DNA of 54,813 bases. Source: Candidatus Binatia bacterium. GTDB taxonomy: Bacteria > Desulfobacterota > Binatia > UBA9968. The stretch lies in NCBI GenBank assembly GCA_036504975.1, contig DASXUF010000119.1, positions 1 through 54,813 of the forward strand, in the 5' to 3' direction. The notes below the pieces were generated by a model. It did no database searches and had not been told where the DNA came from. It worked only from the letters and a program-made list of their open reading frames with translations. Shown here one piece after another: positions 7,747 to 16,285 of the stretch (positions are counted from its first letter, which is position 1; each line of letters starts with the position of its first letter). Made by a program: the position numbers and the translations under genes.

Positions 7747-7861
7747 CTGACCGGGGCGGCCGGCACCTGCTCTCCAAGCCCGCGCGATGGGTCAGTGCTT
7801 ATTCCAACCGGAAGTGTCGGACGCGCGGGCTTTCCGAACAGGCACCGGCCGCCCCGGTCAG
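7747..7861. repeat. 115-bp palindromic element (copy 1)
   Basis: The ends are perfect 17-bp inverted repeats (CTGACCGGGGCGGCCGG at 7747-7763 and its complement at 7845-7861). Inner arms AAGCCCGCGCG (7776-7786) and CGCGCGGGCTT (7822-7832) are also perfectly complementary, so the whole element folds into one long hairpin with an interior loop around TGCTTATTCC. The core recurs at 13735-13807. It lies wholly between genes, with no coding capacity. It resembles a MITE or REP-type element. Confidence 0.8.
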
Positions 7862-7891
7862 CACGAACCTCGCGCACAGAAGGTAATTATT

Positions 7892-8968
7892 ATGAGTAAG
7901 ACCGCGCCGGTTGTAAAAGCCACCGTCGACCCGACCGCCTTTTACGAAGAGGTGAAGAAGATGCACTTGCGGCCGCTGTGGCTGCAACAGGCCCACGGGC
8001 CGCACAAGCTTGCCGTGCCGCACCTGTGGAAATGGCCCGAGGTGCGCGCGCAGATGATGCACGCCGCCGAAGTCGTGAGCACGGAGAATGTCGAGCGGCG
8101 TGTGCTCGGCCTGATGAACCCGGGCCTGGAAAACAGCGGCCGCTTCGCGACGACGCCGAATCTGGTCGCGGCGATACAAATGATCCTGCCGGGCGAGACC
8201 GCGCTCGCGCACCATCATACGCCGGCGGCGCTCCGCATCATCATCGAAGGCGAAAGCTCCTACACCTGCACCGACGGCGAGCGCCTCTGGATGGAGCCGG
8301 GCGATCTCATTCTCACGCCCGCATGGAGCTATCACGATCACAAGAACGAAGGGAAGGGTCCGATGATCTGGCTCGACGGCCTCGACGTGCCGCTCGTCCA
8401 GGCGATGGACACTTTTTTCTTCGAGCTCTATCCGGGGAAAAGAACCCAGCCGGTCACGCAGGCCGACGAGGCGTCGATGAGCCGATTCGCCGCGCCCGGC
8501 ATGCGGCCGGCGGCTTTCACCTGGCAAAAAAATTACTCGCCGCTGACGAAGTACCCGTGGAAGAAGATGGTCCAGGCGCTCGACGCGATGAAGGAGGCGG
8601 ACGCGAGTCCGCACGACGATCTCCGCCTCGAGTATTTCAACCCGCACACCGGCGGGCCGGTGATGCCGACGATCGGCTGCTTCGCGCAGAAGCTCAGCGC
8701 CGGCGCGCACACCAAGCAACATCGTCACAGTTCGTCAGCGATCTATTATGTCTTTCGCGGCGCCGGCTATTCCGTTATCGAAGGCAAACGATTCGACTGG
8801 TCAGAGCGCGACATCTTCGTCGTTCCCGGCTGGCACTGGCACGAGCATGTGAACCTTTCCGTCCGCGAGCAGGCCATGCTTATCTCTTACACCGACGAAC
8901 CGCTTTTAAAGACCCTCGGCATCCACCGCGAAGAATCTACGAACACGCCTGACGAGGAAAAAAGATGA
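7892..8968 (+). CDS. Bicupin protein, gentisate 1,2-dioxygenase-like
   Basis: 358 residues with two cupin domains. The first, near residue 106, has LAHHHTPAALRIIIEG and then YHDHKNEG; the second, near residue 275, has HTKQHRHSSSAIYYVFRG and WHWHEHVN. Both histidine clusters are candidate Fe(II) sites. The plan fits gentisate / 1-hydroxy-2-naphthoate dioxygenase-like ring-cleaving enzymes, but the true substrate is open. I chose the ATG at 7892, preceded by AGAAGG, because the longer frame reads into the palindromic element. The stop overlaps the next start (ATGA). It heads the first copy of the duplicated catabolic module. Confidence 0.85.
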   Translation: MSKTAPVVKATVDPTAFYEEVKKMHLRPLWLQQAHGPHKLAVPHLWKWPEVRAQMMHAAEVVSTENVERRVLGLMNPGLENSGRFATTPNLVAAIQMILPGETALAHHHTPAALRIIIEGESSYTCTDGERLWMEPGDLILTPAWSYHDHKNEGKGPMIWLDGLDVPLVQAMDTFFFELYPGKRTQPVTQADEASMSRFAAPGMRPAAFTWQKNYSPLTKYPWKKMVQALDAMKEADASPHDDLRLEYFNPHTGGPVMPTIGCFAQKLSAGAHTKQHRHSSSAIYYVFRGAGYSVIEGKRFDWSERDIFVVPGWHWHEHVNLSVREQAMLISYTDEPLLKTLGIHREESTNTPDEEKR

Positions 8969-9933
8969 GTCAAAAAAAGATTTTTCGGCAGACTCTATGG
9001 GCCGCTCTTTGTATTCTCGCACTCGCGATCGCTGCCAACGCGCAATTGACGCCGCTGAATTTTGTCTATACCGGCTCGGGCTCGCAGAGCGACGCGCTCA
9101 AGTTCGCCTACGAAGCGGGGTTCTTTAAAAAGCACGGTCTCAACATGACGATGCTCTACGTCACGAGCGGCGTGATCACGTCGCAGACGATGGCGTCGGG
9201 CAGCGCCCACGCGGCGACGACGACGGCGACGGACGCTCTACGGGCGATTGCCGCCGGCGCGCCGATGAAGATCATCATGGTCAACATCGATCAGTTCCAG
9301 CATCTTTTCGTCGCCCGGCCGGGAATCAACGGCCCCAAGGACATGAAGGGCAAGAAGATCGCGGTGAGCCGCTATGGCGCGTTTTCCGATATTCAGACCC
9401 GTTTCGTCGTGCGCCAGTGGGGCATGGATCCGGATAAGGATGTCCAGGTTTTGCAGATCGGCAACTCCGCGGCCAGGGCCGCGGCGCTGGCGAGCGGCGG
9501 CGTCGACGGCGCGATCGTCACGCCGGCTTTCGTGCCGTTCGCCAAGCAGGCCGGCTTGCAGGTGATCTTCGATCTCTCGACGATCAAGACGAAATTCGCG
9601 AGCCAGATCATGGTCGCGCACGACAGTTTGGTGAAAGAGCGTCCCGCGGTTTTGAAGAACGTCGTCAAGGGATTTCTCGACGCCATCCGGCAATTCAAGT
9701 CGAACCCGGCGATCGCGAAGCCTTACCTGAGAAAATACTACAAAGTTTCCGAAGCCGACATCGAGAGCATTTACGCCGAGACCAACCGGTTCCTCCGTTC
9801 CGACCCGACGCCCGACCTAGAAGGGCTGCAAAACGCCTGGGAGAGCATCCCGGAGCACAAAGGAAAAAGCGTCGATCTCAAAAAATTCATTGACCCTCGG
9901 TTTGTCGCCGAAGCTATCGGCGAAATGAAATGA
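8965..9933 (+). CDS. ABC transporter substrate-binding protein (NMT1/SsuA-like)
   Basis: 322 residues with a Sec signal peptide (basic MSQKKIFRQ, hydrophobic WAALCILALAIA, cleavage near ANAQ) followed by a type-2 periplasmic binding fold. The LKFAYEAGFFKKHGLN and MKGKKIAVSRYGAFSD segments are typical of the family. The protein would bind a small organic ligand in the periplasm. It overlaps the bicupin by ATGA. It is the most divergent of the three SBPs in this module: the GGxDVxxGGG and VTRFGG motifs of its neighbours are replaced. No permease or ATPase gene is nearby. Confidence 0.88.
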   Translation: MSQKKIFRQTLWAALCILALAIAANAQLTPLNFVYTGSGSQSDALKFAYEAGFFKKHGLNMTMLYVTSGVITSQTMASGSAHAATTTATDALRAIAAGAPMKIIMVNIDQFQHLFVARPGINGPKDMKGKKIAVSRYGAFSDIQTRFVVRQWGMDPDKDVQVLQIGNSAARAAALASGGVDGAIVTPAFVPFAKQAGLQVIFDLSTIKTKFASQIMVAHDSLVKERPAVLKNVVKGFLDAIRQFKSNPAIAKPYLRKYYKVSEADIESIYAETNRFLRSDPTPDLEGLQNAWESIPEHKGKSVDLKKFIDPRFVAEAIGEMK

Positions 9934-9943
9934 AGGTGTCGCG

Positions 9944-10939
9944 ATGTTGAAGAAGTTCCAAGTTAGAACTCTCGTTTTCAGTATCTTCATCACGCTCGGT
10001 GCCTCCGCTGCGAGCGCCGCCGAGCGTCCGCTGCGCGTGGCATACCCTGCGCCCGCCGGCGCCTTTCTGCCGCTGTGGACGGCGCAAGACGCCGGCATCT
10101 TCAAAAAGCACGGCTTGCCCGTGGAGCTCATCGCCGTCGGCTCGTCGACGCGGGGGGTGGCGGCGATGGTGTCCGGAGATATCGATGTCTTGGCCGGAGG
10201 CGGTTCGAGCGGGATCACGGCCCAGTTGCAGGGATACACGGACATGGCGCTGTTCGGCAACGTCATTCAGACTTTCCTGTTTTCCGTCATGACGCAGCCT
10301 TCGATCACCAACGTATCGCAGCTCCGCGGCAAGAAAATGGGCGTGACCCGCTTCGGCGGCACGCTTGATTTCGCCGCGCGTTATTATCTCAAGCGCAACG
10401 GCCTGGACCCCGGCAAGGATGTCTCGTTCGTCCAGATCGGCGCAATGCCGGACATCGCGGTCGCGGTGGCGACCGGCGCGATCGAATCGGGGGTGATCGG
10501 AGTCCCGCAGAATCTCCAGGCCAAGAAACTGGGCCTGCGCGAGCTGGCCGATCTTTCCGACAGCGGGGCGCGATACGCGCTGGCCGCTTTCCTGGCGAAG
10601 CGGAGCTTTCTTTCCGAAAAGCACGAGTTGATGGTGCGTTTCATGAAAACGCTCGTCGAGTCGATTCATTATCTGAAAACCCGCCCCAAGGAAGGCATGG
10701 AAATTTTGAAACGTTACACGCGGGTAGACGCTCCGGAGGTTCTCAAGCCGGCCTACGACATCCACATCAAGCTCTTCCCCAGAGTTCCGGAGATTTTTCC
10801 CGAAGACCTGAAATTGGTGTTGGAAGAAGTTGCCTTGACCAATCCCAAAGCCGCAGGCGCGAATCCGGCGAGTTTCATCGACGACCGCGCAGCCAAAGAA
10901 GTGGTCAAGTCGGGGTTCGCGGAACAGCTATACAAGTAA
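9944..10939 (+). CDS. ABC transporter substrate-binding protein (NMT1/SsuA-like, QLYK-tail type)
   Basis: 331 residues; the signal peptide runs through FSIFITLGASAASAAE. The mature part has LRVAYPAPAGAFLPLWTAQ, VELIAVGSSTRGVAAM, GDIDVLAGGGSSG and KMGVTRFGGTLDFAARYY, and ends VVKSGFAEQLYK. The same blocks and tail recur in the 10949 and 25663 products, which makes these a subfamily. GAAGG lies about 7 bases before the ATG. Ligand unknown; the operon context suggests an aromatic or carboxylic compound. Confidence 0.9.
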   Translation: MLKKFQVRTLVFSIFITLGASAASAAERPLRVAYPAPAGAFLPLWTAQDAGIFKKHGLPVELIAVGSSTRGVAAMVSGDIDVLAGGGSSGITAQLQGYTDMALFGNVIQTFLFSVMTQPSITNVSQLRGKKMGVTRFGGTLDFAARYYLKRNGLDPGKDVSFVQIGAMPDIAVAVATGAIESGVIGVPQNLQAKKLGLRELADLSDSGARYALAAFLAKRSFLSEKHELMVRFMKTLVESIHYLKTRPKEGMEILKRYTRVDAPEVLKPAYDIHIKLFPRVPEIFPEDLKLVLEEVALTNPKAAGANPASFIDDRAAKEVVKSGFAEQLYK

Positions 10940-10948
10940 GAGATCACG

Positions 10949-12058
10949 ATGCCTCGAAGTGGAAAATCCGCGTTCATGGTTCGACAAAGCTCACCACGAA
11001 CGGGGTTGTGCCGGTTGAATCGCAGCTCCTCGACCGTTCGCCCTGAGCTTTTTCGAAGGGCGGACATCCGGCGTTTTCGCTTAGTGGTTTGGCTCGCCTG
11101 CGCGCTGATGGTTTTGTCCTGGAGCGCCTCCGTCTCCGCGGCGGAGACGACCCGCGTCGCGTACCCATCGGCGGCGGTCAACTTCGTTCCGCTTTGGGTT
11201 GCCAAGGAGGCAGGTTTTCTAAAAAAAGAAAATCTTCCAATCGAGCTCGTGTCGATCCGCTCCTCGCCGATCGCGATGACAGCGCTTTTGTCCGGCGAGC
11301 TCGACATGGTGGTCGGCGGAGCCAATCCGGCGATTGCGATGCAGTTGCAGGGATACAAGGACATCACGCTTTTCGGCGGGCTCATCAATACGTTTCTCTT
11401 TTCGATTTGCGCCCAGCCGGCGATCGGAGACGTTTCCCAGTTGAAGGGCAAGCGGCTGGGCGTGACGCGCTTCGGCGGCTCCAACGATTTCGCCGGTCGA
11501 TATTATCTGCGCCAGCGCGGTCTCGATCCCAACAAAGACGTGACCTTGATTCAGGTCGGCTCGCAGGAGGACATCCTCCGCGCGCTGCTGTCGAAGAACC
11601 TCGATGCCGCCGTGTTGGGTTATCCGGCCGTCTTCATCGCGAAGAAGAACGGGCTGCGCGAGCTGGCGGACTTGACGCGCAGCGGACTTCGCTATCAGTT
11701 GAACGGTTTCGTCGCGAAGAAAAGCTTTCTCGCGGAACAGCACTCGCTCGTGACGCGCTTCTTCAAAGTGCTGGCCGAGTCGATCCATTTTCTCAAGACC
11801 CGGCCGAAGGAAGGGATGGAGATCATGCGGCGCTACGCGCGCATCGACGATCCGGAGATTCTCAAGGCGGCGTACGATCTTCACGTCGGCTTGTTTCCCA
11901 GGATGCCGGAGCTGCATCCGGAGGATCTCAAGCTGGTCATCGAAGAGATTGCGTTAACGAATCCCAAGGCGAAGGGCGCCGATCCGGCGGCGTTCATGGA
12001 CGATCGGGTGGTGCGGGAGCTGGCGAAGTCGGGGTATGTCGAGCAATTGTATAAATGA
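10949..12058 (+). CDS. ABC transporter substrate-binding protein (NMT1/SsuA-like) with repeat-derived N-terminus
   Basis: 369 residues as drawn. The first about 45 residues are read through a dispersed repeat (10974-11063), and the hydrophobic leader only comes afterwards: VVWLACALMVLSWSASVSAAE. Mature blocks TRVAYPSAAVNFVPLWVAK, LGVTRFGGSNDFAGRYYLR and tail YVEQLYK match the 9944 and 25663 products. The ATG at 10949 has AAGAGA upstream; an in-frame GTG inside the LVVWLAC stretch would give a normal leader of about 20 residues and may be the true start, displaced from its old RBS by the repeat. Whether the gene is still well expressed is therefore uncertain. Confidence 0.85.
   Translation: MPRSGKSAFMVRQSSPRTGLCRLNRSSSTVRPELFRRADIRRFRLVVWLACALMVLSWSASVSAAETTRVAYPSAAVNFVPLWVAKEAGFLKKENLPIELVSIRSSPIAMTALLSGELDMVVGGANPAIAMQLQGYKDITLFGGLINTFLFSICAQPAIGDVSQLKGKRLGVTRFGGSNDFAGRYYLRQRGLDPNKDVTLIQVGSQEDILRALLSKNLDAAVLGYPAVFIAKKNGLRELADLTRSGLRYQLNGFVAKKSFLAEQHSLVTRFFKVLAESIHFLKTRPKEGMEIMRRYARIDDPEILKAAYDLHVGLFPRMPELHPEDLKLVIEEIALTNPKAKGADPAAFMDDRVVRELAKSGYVEQLYK
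10974..11063. repeat. Dispersed TTCGACAGGCTCAG-type repeat pair inside a CDS start
   Basis: Two inverted units, GTTCGACAAAGCTCACCACG...AACGG and CCGTTCGCCCTGAGCTTTTT...CGAAGGGCGG, face each other across about 30 bases. The same family, in the same facing pair, occurs at 17887-17976, and a shortened version at 28281-28323. Here it lies inside the reading frame of the SBP and supplies its N-terminal residues. Confidence 0.7.
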
Positions 12059-12192
12059 TAATTCGAGCGCGTCGCCGCCCTCAGGGCAAGCCTTTCCGGG
12101 CGACGGCGATAGTTTTCTGCCTTGAGGGCGCCTTCAAACGGCACAGAGGCTGGAAGCGGCAGGGTTCGGCCGTATTGTGAAAGGAGCAGGAC

Positions 12193-13692
12193 ATGGCCTT
12201 CGATTCACTACGTGAATTTTTGAGTTCACTGGAAAATTTGGACGAGCTGAAGCGCATCAAGGCCGAGGTCGATCCGGTGCACGAGCTGGGTGCGATCGCC
12301 TATCATTCGCTGCTTAGAAAAGGTCCGGCGCTGCTCTTTGAAAACATCAAAGGCCACCGCACGCCGCTCGTGACGAACGTGCTCTCGACGGATAAGAAAA
12401 TGGCGGTCGCCTTCGGCATCGAAGGCGACCCCTCGACTCGGGCCGGGGCGCCCTCGCTCGGGACTTCGCCGGAGTGTCGAGGGGTCGTCCTGAGCGAGCG
12501 AAGCGAGTCGAAGGAGACGGGCGTCTCGAATTTGGACGAAAAGCTTCGCATGAAATCGATGTTCGAAAAATTTCTCTCAGGCTTCAAGAATCCGACCCAG
12601 CCGGTCGAGGTCAAGGGTGGCCCGTGCAAGGAAGAGATCCAAAAAGGCGACGCCGTCGATCTTTACAAATTTCCCACGCCGGTCTGGCACGAAAAGGACG
12701 TGGGGCCTTACCTCGGCACCTTTCACGGCTGCATCACCAAAGACCGCGCGACGGGCGATCAGAATATGGGCATGTATCGCCTGGTGATCCAGGACAAGAA
12801 TACACTCTACATGTCCATGCACCGCGACGGGTTGGCGCACTACCGCCAGTACGAAGCGCACAACGAGCCGATGCCGATGGCGGTGGCGATCGGCATGGAG
12901 CCGCTGCTCTCGATCGCGTCGATGAACCCGATCAGCTCCGGGCTGGCGCGCCACGCCGAGCTGGCCTTCGTCGGCGGGCTGAGGGGAAAGGGCGTCGAGG
13001 TGACGAAGTGCGAGACGCTGGAACTGCTCGTGCCCGCGCAGTCGGAGATCATCCTCGAAGGCGAGGTGTTGCCGAAGACGCGCGTGACCGAAGGGCCGCA
13101 CGGCGAATCGCACGGCTTCTACGGCGACGAAAAGCACGGCCTCGTTTTCAAAATCAAATGCGTCACGCACCGGAAGAATCCGATCCACCAGGGCCTCATC
13201 TGCAACTATATGGAAGACGGCGGCAAGCGCATTACGCGCTCGGCGGTCCTGTGGGGCAAGTTGAAAAGTCTCGGCACGCCGGGCGTCGTCGACGTGCGCT
13301 TCCCGGACCCGGGCTGCGGGCGCGAGATCTGCGTCGTCGCTGCCGACATCACGGAGCCCGGGCAGGTGATGCAGATCGTCGAGACGGTCTGGGGCGTCAA
13401 CGCCATGGGCCCGAACTGGCTGATCGTCGTCGACGCCGACGCCGACCTCGACGACTGGAACAATATATGGTGGCGGATTTATTCCAGGAGCGAGCCGCAC
13501 CGCGACGTATGGATCACGCCGCCGCGCCAGCACGGCGGCCACCAGCCGCTGGTGAAGCACGGCTTCACGTCGCGCATCGCGATCGACGCGACTTCGAAGT
13601 TCAAAGGCGTGGAGTTTCCCGAAGTGAACGACGTGAGCAAAGAGCTGACGCAGAAAGTGCTGCGGCGGTGGTCGGAGTTGGGATTGGAGTAG
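12193..13692 (+). CDS. UbiD family decarboxylase (prFMN-dependent) with in-frame repeat insertion
   Basis: 499 residues. The UbiD motifs are present: NMGMYRLVIQ (conserved Arg), then GPHGESHGFYGDE holding the acidic pair that corresponds to GPFGE in the other two copies here, and a C-terminal VDADADLDDWNNIWWRI. Family members carry out reversible decarboxylation of aromatic or unsaturated acids with prenylated FMN, in the cytoplasm. About 33 residues after FGIEG are translated from a palindromic repeat (12424-12523), absent at this point in the 19049 and 26744 products. AAGGAG stands before the ATG. No UbiX-type prenyltransferase gene is in the window. It follows three SBP genes after a 134-base gap that holds GC-rich inverted sequence. 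Confidence 0.93.
   Translation: MAFDSLREFLSSLENLDELKRIKAEVDPVHELGAIAYHSLLRKGPALLFENIKGHRTPLVTNVLSTDKKMAVAFGIEGDPSTRAGAPSLGTSPECRGVVLSERSESKETGVSNLDEKLRMKSMFEKFLSGFKNPTQPVEVKGGPCKEEIQKGDAVDLYKFPTPVWHEKDVGPYLGTFHGCITKDRATGDQNMGMYRLVIQDKNTLYMSMHRDGLAHYRQYEAHNEPMPMAVAIGMEPLLSIASMNPISSGLARHAELAFVGGLRGKGVEVTKCETLELLVPAQSEIILEGEVLPKTRVTEGPHGESHGFYGDEKHGLVFKIKCVTHRKNPIHQGLICNYMEDGGKRITRSAVLWGKLKSLGTPGVVDVRFPDPGCGREICVVAADITEPGQVMQIVETVWGVNAMGPNWLIVVDADADLDDWNNIWWRIYSRSEPHRDVWITPPRQHGGHQPLVKHGFTSRIAIDATSKFKGVEFPEVNDVSKELTQKVLRRWSELGLE
12424..12523. repeat. Palindromic repeat inserted in frame within the UbiD gene
   Basis: Perfect 12-bp arms CGACCCCTCGAC (12426-12437) and GTCGAGGGGTCG (12476-12487) are followed by a second small hairpin, TCCTGAGC...AGTCGAAGGA. 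The translated part includes VVLSERSESK, the read-through product of a CCTGAGCGAGCGAAGCGAG-type repeat. The reading frame stays open through the element and out the other side. Confidence 0.75.
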
Positions 13693-13734
13693 ATCAAAAA
13701 GTATGGCTTTGTCGCATGTTCAAGCCGCCACCCG

Positions 13735-13807
13735 TTCTCCGAGCCCGCGCGATGGGGCGCTGCTTATTCCAACCGGCAGTGTCGGACGCGCGGGCTCTCC
13801 GAGCAGG
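13735..13807. repeat. Palindromic element core (copy 2)
   Basis: This segment matches 7771-7842 with only a handful of differences, including the GAGCCCGCGCGATGGG arm, the TGCTTATTCCAACCGG centre and the CGCGCGGGCTCTCCGA arm. The outer 17-bp arms of copy 1 are not conserved here. It lies in the 304-base gap between UbiD and the molybdoenzyme. Confidence 0.75.
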
Positions 13808-13862
13808 CCACGGTCGCCACTGCGAGCCCGAGGGCGCGAGTCTTCGGCCGCGGCCGATGGGG

Positions 13863-13953
13863 TAGTGCCATGAGCCGAACCATTCTAGTCGGACGTCCGC
13901 GGCCTCTCCCTCGCGCCCCTCGCCCTCGCTTTCGGAGGGATGAGATGGCACTA
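13863..13953. repeat. 91-bp segment with inverted ends, in the UbiD-molybdoenzyme gap
   Basis: TAGTGCCAT (13863-13871) is the exact complement of ATGGCACTA (13945-13953). The interior is CT-rich and contains no gene. With the element just upstream, almost the whole gap 13693-13996 is repeat sequence; no promoter is evident. Confidence 0.45.
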
Positions 13954-13996
13954 GGCGAATGCGGCGAAGTGAAGCATAAATGCAGGAGTTGGAAAG

Positions 13997-16252
13997 TTGA
14001 AGGCATCCAAGGTCATCGGTAAATCCTTTCCCCGCGTCGAGGGGGCGGCGAAAGTCGGCGGCGGACTCTGCTACGCGGCGGACATTCTTCGGCCTGGATC
14101 TCTCTGGGGCAAGGTGTTGCGCAGCCCGCTGCCGCACGCGCGCATCCTTATTATAGACACGAGCCGTGCGCTGAGCCTCCCCGGCGTCAAGGCGGTCGTC
14201 ACCGCCGCGGACATGAAGACGACGCTCGTCGGCGCGACCTTGAGAGACATGCCGGTGATGGCGCGCGACCGCGTGCGCTTCGTCGGCGAGGAGATCGCGG
14301 CGGTGGCGGCGGTCGACGCCGATACGGCCGAAGAGGCGGTGCAATTGATCGACGTCGAGTACGAAGAACTGCCCGCGGTGTTCGATCCGCTCGAGGCGAT
14401 GAAGCCCGAGGCGCCCATCCTGCATCCCGATTACCCGACGTATAAGGGGCCGAAGACCATGGCGCTGGAGCTGAAGAACGTCCAGACGCTGGTGCGCGGC
14501 AGAAAAGGGGACATCGAGAAAGGCTTTGCCGAGTCGGATTATGTCTTCGAGAAAAGTTATCGCACGCAGCTCGTGCACCAGGGCTACCTCGAACCTTACG
14601 CCTGCACGGTCGAAGTCGATGGAGAAGGGCGTGTCGCCATTTGGGTCGCGAACCAAGCGTTCTTCAAATTGCGGCGCGTGCTGTCGGAATATTTGGAGCT
14701 TCCGCCGGAGGACATCACGATTTACCCCAGCAACATGGGCGGCTCGTTCGGCGCCAAGGATTTTCTTTTCTTGAATCCGGCGGCTTACTACCTCTCGAAA
14801 AAAACCGGCCGGCCGGTGCGCTTCGTGAAAAACTACAGCGAGGAGCTGGGAGCCACGACGCCGCGCCACTCGGCCGTGGTTTCTCTCCGCGTCGGCGTCA
14901 AGAATGACGGCCGGCTGTGGGCGTGGGAGGGGAAGACCTTCTACAACGGCGGCGCCTACGGCGCTTTCAAGCCCAATCCCGAAGGCTCGATGAGCGGCGC
15001 GTATATGGTCGCCGGCTCTTACAACATTCCCAACACGCGCCTCGAAGGTTATTGCGTTTACACTAATCAAGTCCCGTGCGGCTACTTCCGCGCGCCCGGA
15101 GAAACCCAGACTCTGTTCGCCGTCGAAAGCCATATGGATTTGATGGCGCAGTCGCTGGGAATGGACCCGATCGATTTTCGCCGCAAGAACGCGCTGAAAG
15201 AAGGCGATACGCGCGCGACCGGAGAGGCGCTGGAAGATCCGCACTGCCTCGAAGTGATCGATCGCGTGGCGAAGGTTTCCGGCTGGCGCAAAAAGCGATC
15301 CAAATTCGCGGCGGAAACCAAACTCGTCGGCCGCGGCATGGCGCTCGGCGACCGCCACGTGGGCCACGGCGAGTCGAGCTTCGAATTGCTTCTGGAGCGC
15401 GAGGGAACGCTCCGGCTCTTGAGCGGCGTCGGCGATCAGGGCGTCGGCGCCTATACGATGCATCGCCAGGTCGCGGCCGAGCTGCTCGGCGTCGATCCGG
15501 ATGCGATCGCCATCGAAGTCAGGGACACCTCCAACGCGCCTTACGACCAGGGAATCAAAGGCGCGCGCGGAACCCACGTCGAAGGCCAGGCGGTCGCGCG
15601 CGCAACGAATTCCCTGATCGACAATCTGCGCGCTCTCGCGGCTTCTCACTGGGGCGCGCCGGCGGAAAAGATTTCCTGGGCCGGCGGCGCGGCGGTCGTG
15701 AAGGACAACGGGAAAAAGAAACGGCTGGGCTTGAAAGAATTGGCCGGTCTTTCGAAGCTTCCGCTCAAGGGGTTCGGCGAGTTCAAAGGACACAAGCCGC
15801 ACGTCTATTCTTTTCAGGCGATCGTCGTCGACATCGAGGTGGACCGCGAAACCGGCGCGGTGGACTTGAAGCAACTTTATTTCGTCTACGACGTGGGCAC
15901 GATCATCAACCCGCTGATTCATCAAGGACAGATCGACGGCGGCGTCGTTCAAGGCCTGGGCTACGCCCTGACCGAAGAGTTAAAGGTCGATGACGGCCGC
16001 GTGACGACGGTGACGCTCGGCGACTACAAGCTTCCCAACATCGCCGACAACGTGCCGCTCACGACCTCGCTCGTTCAAGCGAAGGTCGGTCCCGGCCCGT
16101 TCGGCGCGAAGGCGGTGGCGGAGGCGGGTGTCAGCATCGTCGCGCCGGCGGTGGCGAACGCGGTCTACAACGCGACCGGCGTGCGGATCACGGAGCTTCC
16201 AATCACCGCGGAAAAAATTCTCGACGGTTTAAGAGGTCATGCGAAAGTTTGA
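13997..16252 (+). CDS. Xanthine dehydrogenase family protein, molybdopterin-binding large subunit
   Basis: 751 residues, full length for the family. N-terminal a/b-hammerhead region has VGGGLCYAADI and LPHARILIIDTS; molybdenum-cofactor motifs include GGSFGAK (near residue 250), GAYGAF, the YFRAPGE arginine near 365, GDQGVGAY, and AVAEAG near 707, whose Glu is the likely catalytic base. Such subunits hydroxylate aromatic or N-heterocyclic substrates, or reduce hydroxybenzoyl-CoA. The start is a TTG at 13997 with AGGAG 8 bases upstream. The FAD and 2Fe-2S subunits normally encoded alongside are missing from the window. A shorter paralogue lies at 21527-22504. Confidence 0.93.
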   Translation: MKASKVIGKSFPRVEGAAKVGGGLCYAADILRPGSLWGKVLRSPLPHARILIIDTSRALSLPGVKAVVTAADMKTTLVGATLRDMPVMARDRVRFVGEEIAAVAAVDADTAEEAVQLIDVEYEELPAVFDPLEAMKPEAPILHPDYPTYKGPKTMALELKNVQTLVRGRKGDIEKGFAESDYVFEKSYRTQLVHQGYLEPYACTVEVDGEGRVAIWVANQAFFKLRRVLSEYLELPPEDITIYPSNMGGSFGAKDFLFLNPAAYYLSKKTGRPVRFVKNYSEELGATTPRHSAVVSLRVGVKNDGRLWAWEGKTFYNGGAYGAFKPNPEGSMSGAYMVAGSYNIPNTRLEGYCVYTNQVPCGYFRAPGETQTLFAVESHMDLMAQSLGMDPIDFRRKNALKEGDTRATGEALEDPHCLEVIDRVAKVSGWRKKRSKFAAETKLVGRGMALGDRHVGHGESSFELLLEREGTLRLLSGVGDQGVGAYTMHRQVAAELLGVDPDAIAIEVRDTSNAPYDQGIKGARGTHVEGQAVARATNSLIDNLRALAASHWGAPAEKISWAGGAAVVKDNGKKKRLGLKELAGLSKLPLKGFGEFKGHKPHVYSFQAIVVDIEVDRETGAVDLKQLYFVYDVGTIINPLIHQGQIDGGVVQGLGYALTEELKVDDGRVTTVTLGDYKLPNIADNVPLTTSLVQAKVGPGPFGAKAVAEAGVSIVAPAVANAVYNATGVRITELPITAEKILDGLRGHAKV

Positions 16253-16285
16253 GAGAGTTGGTGCCGGAGTTTTGGCTGCGCGATT

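Noticed and set aside
7679-7891. Small coding frames between the LLM and bicupin genes
   Set aside because: All are readings of hairpin repeat sequence, with parallel frames in the second repeat copy; no independent evidence of a gene.
13694-15952. Long minus-strand open frame of 752 codons
   Set aside because: It is antisense to the molybdoenzyme gene, whose protein has clear family motifs. The frame is a by-product of high GC; its translation is low-complexity and Arg/Ala-rich with no recognisable domain.
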